From: Candidatus Aenigmatarchaeota archaeon | Lineage (GTDB): Archaea; Aenigmatarchaeota; Aenigmatarchaeia; QMZP01 | DNA length: 44,242 nucleotides | Assembly (NCBI GenBank): GCA_030670085.1 | Contig: DAOVCJ010000006.1 | Location: 1-44,242 of the forward strand | Reading direction: 5' to 3' | In this document: one piece after another, positions 37,132 through 44,242 of the stretch | Numbering within the stretch: position 1 is the first letter of the stretch | Layout: each line of letters begins with the position of its first letter | Position numbers and translations under genes: made by a program | Notes under the pieces: generated by a model | What the model was told of the DNA's origin: nothing | What the model saw: the letters and a program-made list of their open reading frames with translations, nothing else | Database searches by the model: none

Positions 37132-38586
37132 TCACTCAGATGTTATGATTTTATTTATCCTCTCATTCTCCTTTTCCGGCAGGCCCGGGGTTATCTCTGA
37201 CATTATGGCCAGATGTTTTCTGAGTCCTATGCTTGAACCCTCAGGCGTTTCCGCCGGATCCAGTCTGCCCCACTCTGTCGGGTGGATCTGCCTGGCCTTG
37301 AAGTGTTCTTGAGTAGAAGTGAGCGGGGATATTATCGACCTGAGATGAGAAATAGTCTTTACGTAAGAGCTCCTGTCGAGCCTCTGGGAAACGCCTGTTC
37401 TCCCCCCGATCCAGTTCCCGGTTGCGAGGGAGGAGAGTATCTGCTTGGTCACGGCGTTTGCCTCTATTATCCCCTGCATGGAGGGTTTCTTTCCCCTCTT
37501 CACAAGCTTCTGGTAATTATAATTCATCTTTGCAAGCAGGCCCCATCTCCCAAGCATTATAGACCTGAAGAGCTGGCCCATTAGTTCACCGGACATCAAA
37601 AGACGTTTGTTGGAGTAGTGGTCGATATCGTCCTGGGGAATCATATCCAGGGCAAGCATCACTGTCTTCTTCACAATCTTTGAAAGAACCTCTGCCTTTT
37701 CCATTCTGCTTGAGGTTTCCTGTCCTACGTGCGGGAGCAGGTATCTGTCAAGGATTTGGTTAACCCTCTCTATCCTGTAATCCTCAGATACCCTGAGCTT
37801 CCTTCCTATGACATCTATCGCCTCATCAGAATTGCTAACCTCGCACTGATATAGATTAATATAGAGCTCATTCAGTATCCTCGGGTCATCAGAAATAGAA
37901 AGGCATATGTCCTTGTCGGTTTCAAGGCCAAGGGCCTTAAGAAGAACAATAATGGAGACCTTCTTGATATTTGCAAAGGATATGCTTATCTCTCCGTCAG
38001 GCTTCCTCTCTATAATATGCCTCTGCTTGAATCCGGAGCGCTCGGAGTTTATCCTGACTGATATGAAGTCTCCCTCCTTTTCAAATATGGGCTTGTTCGG
38101 GCTTATCTCCTCTATCAGAACCAGAACCCTTTCTGTTCCGTTAACAATGAAGTACCCGCCCGGGTCCTTCGGGTCCTCCCCGTTATGGATAAGCTCCTTG
38201 TCTGTTAAACCGTGAGTAGAACAGAGCTTTGACTTGACCATTATTGGGAGGTCGCCGATGTGAACCTTCTCGGGTTTCTCCTGAATCCCATTGACTATGG
38301 GTGTGATGTCAACAAATACGGGTGCAGAATACGTAAGGTTTCGAACCCTTGCCTCGTTCGGGTATATCTGTCTGGTAGAACCGTCTGCCTCCTTAACAGT
38401 CGGACTTCCAATCTCAACCTTCCCGAACTTCATTTTCATGTCACCAAGCTCAGGATTCATCCTAACTGTCTCTATCTCATTTATTATGTTCTGCATCCCC
38501 TCTTCCACGAAGTGGTTAAAGGATTCTATCTGGAAATCAACCCATCCTCTTTCCTTCTCTATGCTCCTGTACAGGGACATGAACAT
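37132..38586 (-). CDS. rpoB2: RNA polymerase subunit B''
   Basis: GYFIVNGTERVLVLIEE...DDIDHYSNKRLLMSGELMGQLFR...THLRSIISPLT-like; PTEWGRLDPAETPEGSSIGLRKHLAIM. Confidence 0.96.
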   Translation of the reverse strand: MFMSLYRSIEKERGWVDFQIESFNHFVEEGMQNIINEIETVRMNPELGDMKMKFGKVEIGSPTVKEADGSTRQIYPNEARVRNLTYSAPVFVDITPIVNGIQEKPEKVHIGDLPIMVKSKLCSTHGLTDKELIHNGEDPKDPGGYFIVNGTERVLVLIEEISPNKPIFEKEGDFISVRINSERSGFKQRHIIERKPDGEISISFANIKKVSIIVLLKALGLETDKDICLSISDDPRILNELYINLYQCEVSNSDEAIDVIGRKLRVSEDYRIERVNQILDRYLLPHVGQETSSRMEKAEVLSKIVKKTVMLALDMIPQDDIDHYSNKRLLMSGELMGQLFRSIMLGRWGLLAKMNYNYQKLVKRGKKPSMQGIIEANAVTKQILSSLATGNWIGGRTGVSQRLDRSSYVKTISHLRSIISPLTSTQEHFKARQIHPTEWGRLDPAETPEGSSIGLRKHLAIMSEITPGLPEKENERINKIITSE

Positions 38587-38604
38587 TCAAATCACCCTTT
38601 ACAC

Positions 38605-38634
38605 GACGGCTTGCCTTGATATAAACAAGCCGTT
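38605..38634. repeat. 30-nt hairpin element, intergenic copy in rpoB'' leader region
   Basis: GACGGCTTG-CCTTGATATAAA-CAAGCCGTt. Confidence 0.7.
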
Positions 38635-38643
38635 TCACGCTTT

Positions 38644-38823
38644 TTACAACTCCACTTCCTTATCAAACTCCATTTTCTTTATTATCAGGTTTCCATTGAC
38701 CGTTATCACGAACTGAATCATATCGCCTTTCTTCATCCCCAATTTCTTCCTTATATCCTTTGGGATAGTTATCTGCCCTTGCTTCGTAATCACCGAGGTT
38801 CCTATGACGGATGCCTTAACCAT
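38644..38823 (-). CDS. AbrB/MazE/SpoVT-family small DNA-binding protein, 59 aa (below ORF-track cutoff)
   Basis: MVKASVIGTSVITKQGQITIPKDIRKKLGMKKGDMIQFVITVNGNLIIKKMEFDKEVEL*. Confidence 0.8.
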   Translation of the reverse strand: MVKASVIGTSVITKQGQITIPKDIRKKLGMKKGDMIQFVITVNGNLIIKKMEFDKEVEL

Positions 38824-38968
38824 ATTAATATATTATCTTTAAGTATTTATTAATTTTACTATTTATCGCCTATTTCCCACCTGTTTCCAGCTCATTTCCC
38901 ACGCGACCGTTCGCAATTCACAACCTTCGCCCTTTGCATACCTATGGATATACTAAAGAAGGTATGTT

Positions 38969-39244
38969 CTAAACGACAACTCTGTAATAGAATGTCTGGC
39001 TTGCTGTGGGGGATTTCCTTGTTATCCTTATAACATCCCCTGGTTTTGTGTTAAGATTCACTATAGCAGAATCGTCTGAAAAGATATTAGGAAGCTCCTT
39101 TTCAGTAATACCGAGTTTTTTCAAGAGAACTTCCTTTTCTTTTTTCGTCATAAGTTCATGCTTAGGAACCATTTCATGATTCAGTATATCGATTGCCTTA
39201 GCCACTCCGCTGCCCCTTCTTTTTGTATATGTTGTAGGTCTCAA
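38969..39244 (-). CDS. rpoH: RNA polymerase subunit H
   Basis: DILNHEMVPKHELMTKKEKEVLLKKLGITEKELPNIFSDDSAIVNLNTKPGDVIRITRKSPTASQTFYYRVV. Confidence 0.93.
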   Translation of the reverse strand: MRPTTYTKRRGSGVAKAIDILNHEMVPKHELMTKKEKEVLLKKLGITEKELPNIFSDDSAIVNLNTKPGDVIRITRKSPTASQTFYYRVVV

Positions 39245-39251
39245 GTATGAT

Positions 39252-39276
39252 ACCTACTATTTAGGTCTCGAACCTA
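39252..39276. promoter_or_regulatory. Candidate operator at rpoH promoter
   Basis: Alternating ACCTA / TAGGT / ACCTA half-sites at 39252, 39262, 39272 over TATA-like gatataaatagg (minus strand). Confidence 0.4.
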
Positions 39277-39355
39277 TTTATATCTTCATATCCCGACTTT
39301 ATCTGATTGCTCCAAGTCGGGTCTCGAGTGTGAGCATGATTTTATTCGTTTTACA

Positions 39356-39760
39356 TTATACCTTGAACATCTCCACGGACTTCACGGTGTTTGCTGACAT
39401 GAATTCCTGCCTTAGGTTTTCGAATCCGTTACAACAGCGGGATATGTCAACCACAAGATCCCATTCCGTTAGGTTCTTTGATAGGGATCTGCTCTCGCTC
39501 GCTATGATGTTTATGTTATTCGTGTCCAGGATATTTGCGATGCTTGCAAGGGAATCAGGCAGATCAGTCAAAACGAACCTTAGCTTTGCGGATTTCCCCT
39601 TTACAAGCGGGAGCATCCTCAGTTCGTTCTTCTCATGGTCGGGAACCAGGATTACCTCGGTCCCGTTCTTAACTTTCAGGTTTTTCCTCACATGGGCAGG
39701 AATCAGTATCCTTCCCTTGGAATCCAGTCTCGCAACGTTTGTCCCCCTCATTTTTCCCAC
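39356..39760 (-). CDS. AbrB-domain + ACT-like regulator
   Basis: VARLDSKGRILIPAHVRKNLKVKNGTEVILVPD; ACT-like LRFVLTDLPDSLASIANILDTNNINIIASESRS. Confidence 0.75.
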   Translation of the reverse strand: MGKMRGTNVARLDSKGRILIPAHVRKNLKVKNGTEVILVPDHEKNELRMLPLVKGKSAKLRFVLTDLPDSLASIANILDTNNINIIASESRSLSKNLTEWDLVVDISRCCNGFENLRQEFMSANTVKSVEMFKV

Positions 39761-39828
39761 ATCTTACACATTTTAGCTTCCTTCTTTATAAAGTTTTCAC
39801 CCATTCTAACGGGTTAAATTTTCATTTC

Positions 39829-40236
39829 CTAGGTTTTTTTGAAATCAATTTTTAGTTTTTTTATCATGTCATAAACATCTTGGGAAGGTATAAATTCTGC
39901 ATGAGGTGGGAAATCTCCGGTGAATTCTAGTGCCTTGTAAAATGTATAGGCAACTGCCCCACCAAGTCTACCAATCTTTTCGTCCCATAATTTAAACTGT
40001 GGTTCAACATACTTTTTTAATGCTGTAGTGGTAAGCCCATATTTTTTAGTGCAATGCTCTCTTAAAGCAGCCTCTGTATCACCACCATTCGTCAGCTCTA
40101 ATCCAGGCAACCGTATAACATCATCTTTACCTTTACGACCGAATACACATGATTCTCCTTCTTTTTCTATTTCAAACAGTACAAAAACTTTATGAATTGT
40201 CTCTGACCCAGGTTTTGTAACGTTTGTTCCCCTCAT
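39829..40236 (-). CDS. Degenerate Nudix-fold-like protein
   Basis: VIRLPGLELTNGGDTEAALREHCTKKYGL; Nudix Glu residues not conserved. Confidence 0.45.
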   Translation of the reverse strand: MRGTNVTKPGSETIHKVFVLFEIEKEGESCVFGRKGKDDVIRLPGLELTNGGDTEAALREHCTKKYGLTTTALKKYVEPQFKLWDEKIGRLGGAVAYTFYKALEFTGDFPPHAEFIPSQDVYDMIKKLKIDFKKT

Positions 40237-40247
40237 TTTTCAGCCTC

Positions 40248-40667
40248 CTAGCCAAGTAAATTCAGTAAGCCATACACCCCTTTTCGCTTTATCTTACCTA
40301 CACCGGGTGTGTAAAAATTCGTTTTATAATCGTTTCTATACAACCTGTAAACTGTAGTTTTGATAGCTGCATCGCCTCTAATTGTCCATTCATCATCTTC
40401 ATGAATTTCATGAAAACTATCAGGGTTGTTACGTATTCCGTGTTCTTTGAGTATCTTTGTTAGGGCTCCCCTCAGATCTGGCTTTTTTGTAAGAGAACGC
40501 TTTGCCTTCACCTTTGGTAACCCATAAAGAAGTTCACCTTTTTCCCTGATACCTAATACATAGTTGCTATCGTATTCAAGTACTCCAACTCCAATTTCCC
40601 ACAATTCTTTTCCCAGAACCTTAGCAATCTCATGTAGATCTTTAATTGTTCTCATAATAATCATCAC
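40248..40667 (-). CDS. Degenerate Nudix-fold-like protein, possible paralog of preceding
   Basis: YVLGIREKGELLYGLPKV...LRGALTKILKEHGI. Confidence 0.4.
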   Translation of the reverse strand: MMIIMRTIKDLHEIAKVLGKELWEIGVGVLEYDSNYVLGIREKGELLYGLPKVKAKRSLTKKPDLRGALTKILKEHGIRNNPDSFHEIHEDDEWTIRGDAAIKTTVYRLYRNDYKTNFYTPGVGKIKRKGVYGLLNLLG

Positions 40668-40794
40668 TTAATGAATTTCTTGATATAATAATTAATGCAA
40701 AGGTTTATAAAATTTACTCGTAAAATATAGTAAAAAGGGTTTTTTAGGCAAAAGTATTTAAATTCTAAAGGTCAATATCCAAACCCCTGATATC

Positions 40795-41697
40795 ATGAAA
40801 ACAGATCTAGGTGGCAAAATGGTAATCAACAATAGAAATTATAAAAATCATATCCCCATAGAATATGACCCTCAAGAATCCATTACATTGGATCATTTTG
40901 CTAGTTATAAGTGGTTTAGAAGCATGTTGGATCACTATGGATTTAAAGAACCCTTCCGGCTTGGTGACAAGCTTGAAATACATTCTGCAAGACAAAACTT
41001 AGAGCATCAGGCTGAAAAATCTGTTAAGATAACAAGCCATGATTATGATGCCTGGGGATTCCCAAAAGATGATGATTTCGCTCCTGAGCAAATAGAAGAA
41101 TGGGGATTTGTGCCTGAGGAACTTTTGCTGCGCTGGAAATCTGGATTGCTCAGAGGGGAAGAGCTTAAAAGTGAGGAGGAATTTTATAATAGGCTGAAAA
41201 ATGTCAAGAATATTAGGAATCCAGGAAAGATAAAACCCATTAATGTGAAAATTCTAGTAACCGAGGCCACACCAACCAGAATCCCATCCAGTGTAATGGA
41301 TGTTTATAACTTACGCTTAAAATATCCTGAAAAATATCAAAAAGGAACACCTATCAATATCAGAAAATATGAAACAAGCCTTGAAGATCCTACCAGGTTC
41401 ACCATCATAGATGATGGAAAATACGCCTACGTGTTGTGGAGGGTGTTAAAAGATGGTGTTGATATAGAGCTAGGAAAACCTCAAAAAGTGACAGAAGGAA
41501 TATGGGTTGGTTACTTTATCTGGGATAAACCACCAGAACCGATACACATATTAAACACGGCCTTTGATGAAACATGGAATGATTTGGCAATAGATATCCC
41601 AGTTATACAGAAAGAGAAGAAGAGCAGGATAAAAGAACTCCAGAGAAACGGCATAGAAGAACGCAGATTCAGGGGTAAAGAAATTAAGAGGAGATAA
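40795..41697 (+). CDS. Unknown protein; C-terminal half resembles TrmB C-terminal sensor domain
   Basis: RFTIIDDGKYAYVLWRVLKDG...ILNTAFDETWNDL vs neighbouring TrmB GNIIDDKMVTMVLKWG...VMKEYFNLIWEKI. Confidence 0.55.
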   Translation: MKTDLGGKMVINNRNYKNHIPIEYDPQESITLDHFASYKWFRSMLDHYGFKEPFRLGDKLEIHSARQNLEHQAEKSVKITSHDYDAWGFPKDDDFAPEQIEEWGFVPEELLLRWKSGLLRGEELKSEEEFYNRLKNVKNIRNPGKIKPINVKILVTEATPTRIPSSVMDVYNLRLKYPEKYQKGTPINIRKYETSLEDPTRFTIIDDGKYAYVLWRVLKDGVDIELGKPQKVTEGIWVGYFIWDKPPEPIHILNTAFDETWNDLAIDIPVIQKEKKSRIKELQRNGIEERRFRGKEIKRR

Positions 41698-41702
41698 AAG
41701 CA

Positions 41703-42506
41703 TCAAATCTTTTCCCAGATGAGATTGAAATACTCCTTCATTACACTTACAAAAACCGGATTGTTGATTATGAGCATCTCATAGCCAAATTCTCTGTCCG
41801 TTCCAGGGATGCCGGTAAAAACCTGCTTTCCCCATTTCAGAACCATTGTTACCATTTTATCGTCTATTATATTTCCTCTCATACTCCCCTTATAATCGGT
41901 CTTTATCTCAACCCCAACTTTTGACAGCATTTCTATATTTTTCCTAACTTCTTCATTCTCTGGTTTGTATAGAAGCAACCTCATCTTCACGCCTTTTTTT
42001 GCTATTTTTTTGAGGATATCAGAGTCATCCCTGACAAACGAGGCATCACCTGAAAACATAAGAATTTCGTTCCCTGCCTGCTTTTCTGAATCTTGTCTCA
42101 TCGCAACGATATTACTCTTATTCTTTGTTGACCACATTCCCCATTTTTCCCCCTTTGGTGGCTTACTCTCGGGTATGAGTTTTGAGAAATCCTCCGCTAC
42201 CTTGTCGCACACACCCTTCATGGTATCCATACCTCTTTCAAAATCCCCTCTCTTGTGCCTCATGTAGTGTTCAAGCGCCATCCTGGCTTCTATTGGTTTG
42301 TAGCGCTTGGGTCTTGTTTTGGTGGAAAGAACGAATCCCATCTTGATCAGCTTCTCAATTGTGTCATAGACCCTGGGAAGGGGTATCTTAGCCATTCTGG
42401 ATATTTCCTCTGCTGTTGAGGTTCCGTGGGTCATGAGACATATCAAAGTTTTCGCTTCGTACTCGCTCAGACCGATTTCATGCAGCAGTCCTTCAGTCGC
42501 ATTCAT
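41703..42506 (-). CDS. TrmB-family transcriptional regulator
   Basis: wHTH GLSEYEAKTLICLMTHGTSTAEEISRMAKIPLPRVYDTIEKLIKMGFV; TrmB C-domain. Confidence 0.85.
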   Translation of the reverse strand: MNATEGLLHEIGLSEYEAKTLICLMTHGTSTAEEISRMAKIPLPRVYDTIEKLIKMGFVLSTKTRPKRYKPIEARMALEHYMRHKRGDFERGMDTMKGVCDKVAEDFSKLIPESKPPKGEKWGMWSTKNKSNIVAMRQDSEKQAGNEILMFSGDASFVRDDSDILKKIAKKGVKMRLLLYKPENEEVRKNIEMLSKVGVEIKTDYKGSMRGNIIDDKMVTMVLKWGKQVFTGIPGTDREFGYEMLIINNPVFVSVMKEYFNLIWEKI

Positions 42507-42588
42507 AAACTCACCAAGGAGTTTATTATTCGGTTTGGTATTTAAATACTTTTCCGTAAAAAACCGGAAAACAAATAAAAAAATAAGT

Positions 42589-42790
42589 GGGCCCAGAGGG
42601 AAATCCGAGAGACGGCTTTCTCCAATCTTCCCAAGCCGTCATACGCTTCTCGAACCCTCGACACCCGGGTTTAGAGCACTCTCGCTTAAAGCGAATTTCT
42701 CCCTGTCACTGGCAATCCATGCGATTGCCTCAACATGCTTTTATCCTGACAGATAAAAGCCCGGTGCTCTACCAACTGAGCTATGGGCCC
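42589..42790 (-). tRNA. tRNA-Lys(TTT) with two introns: 42671-42753 (37/38, about 83 nt) and 42602-42648 (59/60, 47 nt)
   Basis: GGGCCCA/TGGGCCC acceptor, CCGGG-CTTTTA|A-CCCGG, GAGGG-TTCGAGT-CCCTC; BHB clear at 59/60. Confidence 0.85.
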
Positions 42791-42907
42791 ATATGTTAAT
42801 AAGAATATAAGATAAGGGAAATTTATAAATGTAATTCGTGACAAGTTTGCTCATAAAGGCCCATATCATAAATGAATCATATATATTATTCCTGACTAAC
42901 TATAATT

Positions 42908-43465
42908 ATGAAAAGGTGGTTTGCACTTGTTCCTGCCTTGGTTTTAGTGATAGCTGTTTCTGGCTGCACGACCCAGCAGGGCGAGGACATGATTGCTCTT
43001 GCACCTTATGCTGACATAGAAGCCACTGTGATCTCCTTATCATTAGATGAATCAGGGAATTATTATGAAGGGGATGAACTTACTGATGCTCCAGATGATT
43101 CAGCAATCGTTAGAATTGATAAAATCGTTGAGACCGGCGGTTCTCATGAATTCAATTGGACTTCGGTAGGCATTGAAGAAGGTAAAGAGGTTTCACTTGG
43201 TTTCAGGTATACTGCAAGACCGGCAAAAATAATAACCGTTGTTGGCCAAACAACGCAAACAGGTGATACAATTTCCCACGATATTGTACCCACGGAAATC
43301 ACGTTTGAAAACGGATATTTTGTATTCAAGATAAATGGTAATTCAGAGACTGAAACAATATTATCGGGTCTAGAAGAGGGAACCAAATTCAAAGCAAGAA
43401 TTTGGCATGTCCCTGGATGGGAAGAAATTGATAAAAAGGTACAGAAATATGAAATAATTTCTTAA
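42908..43465 (+). CDS. Putative secreted lipoprotein
   Basis: MKRWFALVPALVLVIAVSGCTTQQ lipobox-like signal. Confidence 0.65.
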   Translation: MKRWFALVPALVLVIAVSGCTTQQGEDMIALAPYADIEATVISLSLDESGNYYEGDELTDAPDDSAIVRIDKIVETGGSHEFNWTSVGIEEGKEVSLGFRYTARPAKIITVVGQTTQTGDTISHDIVPTEITFENGYFVFKINGNSETETILSGLEEGTKFKARIWHVPGWEEIDKKVQKYEIIS

Positions 43466-43517
43466 TGCCTTCAGGGAGGGTGTTACACTTTTTCCGCGCA
43501 TCTTGATTTTACTACAA

Positions 43518-43590
43518 CGCCCTGGCCGGGATTCGAACCCGGGTCCTGGGAGTGACAGTCCCAGATGCTAAACCACTACACTACCAGAGC
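43518..43590 (-). tRNA. tRNA-Asp(GTC), intronless
   Basis: GCTCTGG...TGGGA-CTGTCAC-TCCCA...CCGGG-TTCGAAT-CCCGG-CCAGGGC. Confidence 0.95.
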
Positions 43591-43603
43591 ATTTCCTTCG
43601 AAT

Positions 43604-43633
43604 TACGGCTTTGCTCAACCCATGTAAGCCGTC
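43604..43633. repeat. 30-nt hairpin element, solitary copy upstream of tRNA-Asp
   Basis: Minus strand GACGGCTTA-N12-AAAGCCGTA followed by TTCGA. Confidence 0.65.
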
Positions 43634-43706
43634 ATGTGTTTTCTGATATTAAGAGTATATTGTTATTTAAATAATTAAAACTTGCTGTTTTTGAAAAATG
43701 AAAAGT

Positions 43707-43818
43707 GAAGGCAGCTATCTGGATTTCCCTCACGAATGAAGTACACACCAGACCGTTGGGAGGCTTGACTTCCGTGTTCGGAATGGGTACGGGTAAACAC
43801 TCCCACTTTGGCCGCCAT
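43707..43818 (-). rRNA. rrf: 5S rRNA
   Basis: Minus strand GGCGGCCAAAGTGGGA...CCGTACCCATTCCGAACACGGAAGTCAAGCC...AGCTGCC; ends approximate. Confidence 0.9.
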
Positions 43819-43860
43819 CAAATAATAATTGCGAATCAGGTATTTAAACGTTAATTTTAT

Positions 43861-43982
43861 GGGCCCGAGGGGAGATTCGAGGGACGGCTTGTTTCAATAC
43901 ATCCAAGCCGTCATACGCTTTTTCGAACCCCTGACATCTCGGTTAAGAGCCGAGCGCTCTAACCAGGCTGAGCTACGGGCCC
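43861..43982 (-). tRNA. tRNA-Lys(CTT) with 59/60 intron 43874-43921 (48 nt)
   Basis: GGGCCCG/CGGGCCC, CTCGG-CTCTTAA-CCGAG, AGGGG-TTCGAAT-CCCCT; BHB TTCG/CGAA with bulges AAA and TCT. Confidence 0.92.
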
Positions 43983-43994
43983 GTCACATCGAAC

Positions 43995-44024
43995 GACGGC
44001 TTATTTTGATTTATCCAAGCCGTC
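43995..44024. repeat. 30-nt hairpin element, solitary copy upstream of tRNA-Lys(CTT)
   Basis: Minus strand GACGGCTTG-GATAAATCAAAA-TAAGCCGTC followed by GTTCGA. Confidence 0.75.
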
Positions 44025-44102
44025 ATTACGTTTTTATAAGTCTTATTTTTTAAATAGGTTTAAATAAAAATATTTAACCTTGTACTTAAAAATCAAGCGG
44101 AG

Positions 44103-44242
44103 GTGATTACTTTCCCGAAAAAAACAAAGCCCAGGAAGGCTAAGAAAGCTGTGAAAAAAGAGAAAAAGGCTGAGAAGAGAACTGTGAAGAGGCCGCTTCC
44201 AGAGGTTAACATAGGCTTAGTCGGTCATGTTGATCATGGCAA
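44103..44242 (+). CDS. Translation initiation factor aIF2 gamma, partial (runs off right edge); basic N-terminal extension; start codon uncertain
   Basis: KKTKPRKAKKAVKKEKKAEKRTVKRPLPEVNIGLVGHVDHG. Confidence 0.8.
   Translation, partial: MITFPKKTKPRKAKKAVKKEKKAEKRTVKRPLPEVNIGLVGHVDHG

Noticed and set aside
36472-37200. 242-aa plus-strand ORF with apparent TM repeats
   Set aside because: Antisense to rpoB1 (FVGFLTGFF is the complement of KKPxRKP codons).
42661-42790. Alternative reading of the Lys tRNA as CTA (amber/pyrrolysine-like) anticodon, loop CTCTAAA next to CCCGG
   Set aside because: No BHB supports that boundary; CTTTTA|A gives a normal Lys(TTT) and the acceptor/D-arm resemble archaeal tRNA-Lys.
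30168-44024. CRISPR array interpretation of repeated GACGGCTTG hairpins
   Set aside because: Copies are dispersed, not tandem with regular spacers, and lie in tRNA T-loops and single intergenic sites; no cas genes.

Overview
Archaeal chromosomal window, DPANN-like by overall impression (inference). It is almost fully coding. It holds a split RNA polymerase locus (rpoH-AbrB-rpoB''-rpoB'-rpoA1-rpoA2-L6-L32e), PolB, a tRNA-splicing endonuclease, AsnRS, archaeal lipid genes (type-1 IDI, G1PDH, GGGPS), FtsY, Alba, Pop5, MAP and others. RNA genes are 5S rRNA and five tRNAs: Arg-TCG, Met-CAT, Lys-TTT, Asp-GTC and Lys-CTT. Four of the five tRNAs carry introns, six introns in total, at 30/31, 37/38 and 59/60. 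Two signals stand out. (1) Three tRNAs carry homologous 47-48 nt T-loop (59/60) introns built on a 30-nt hairpin (GACGGCTTG-N12-CAAGCCGTC). The same hairpin recurs as solitary intergenic copies, some with compensatory base changes, upstream of tRNAs and near rpoB'', near a zinc-ribbon gene and possibly at rpoH. This looks like a dispersed, possibly mobile, intron-like element family, and the window also encodes an unusual multi-unit EndA. (2) A compact cluster at 8.07-14.71 kb encodes mostly small membrane-anchored proteins, many with K/R-G class III (type IV pilin-like) signals. It includes a lytic-transglycosylase-like protein lacking the catalytic Glu, an M23 peptidase with intact metal-binding motifs, and a large Ca-loop protein. 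It may be an undescribed envelope or surface machine. No homology search was run; all calls come from reading the sequence.
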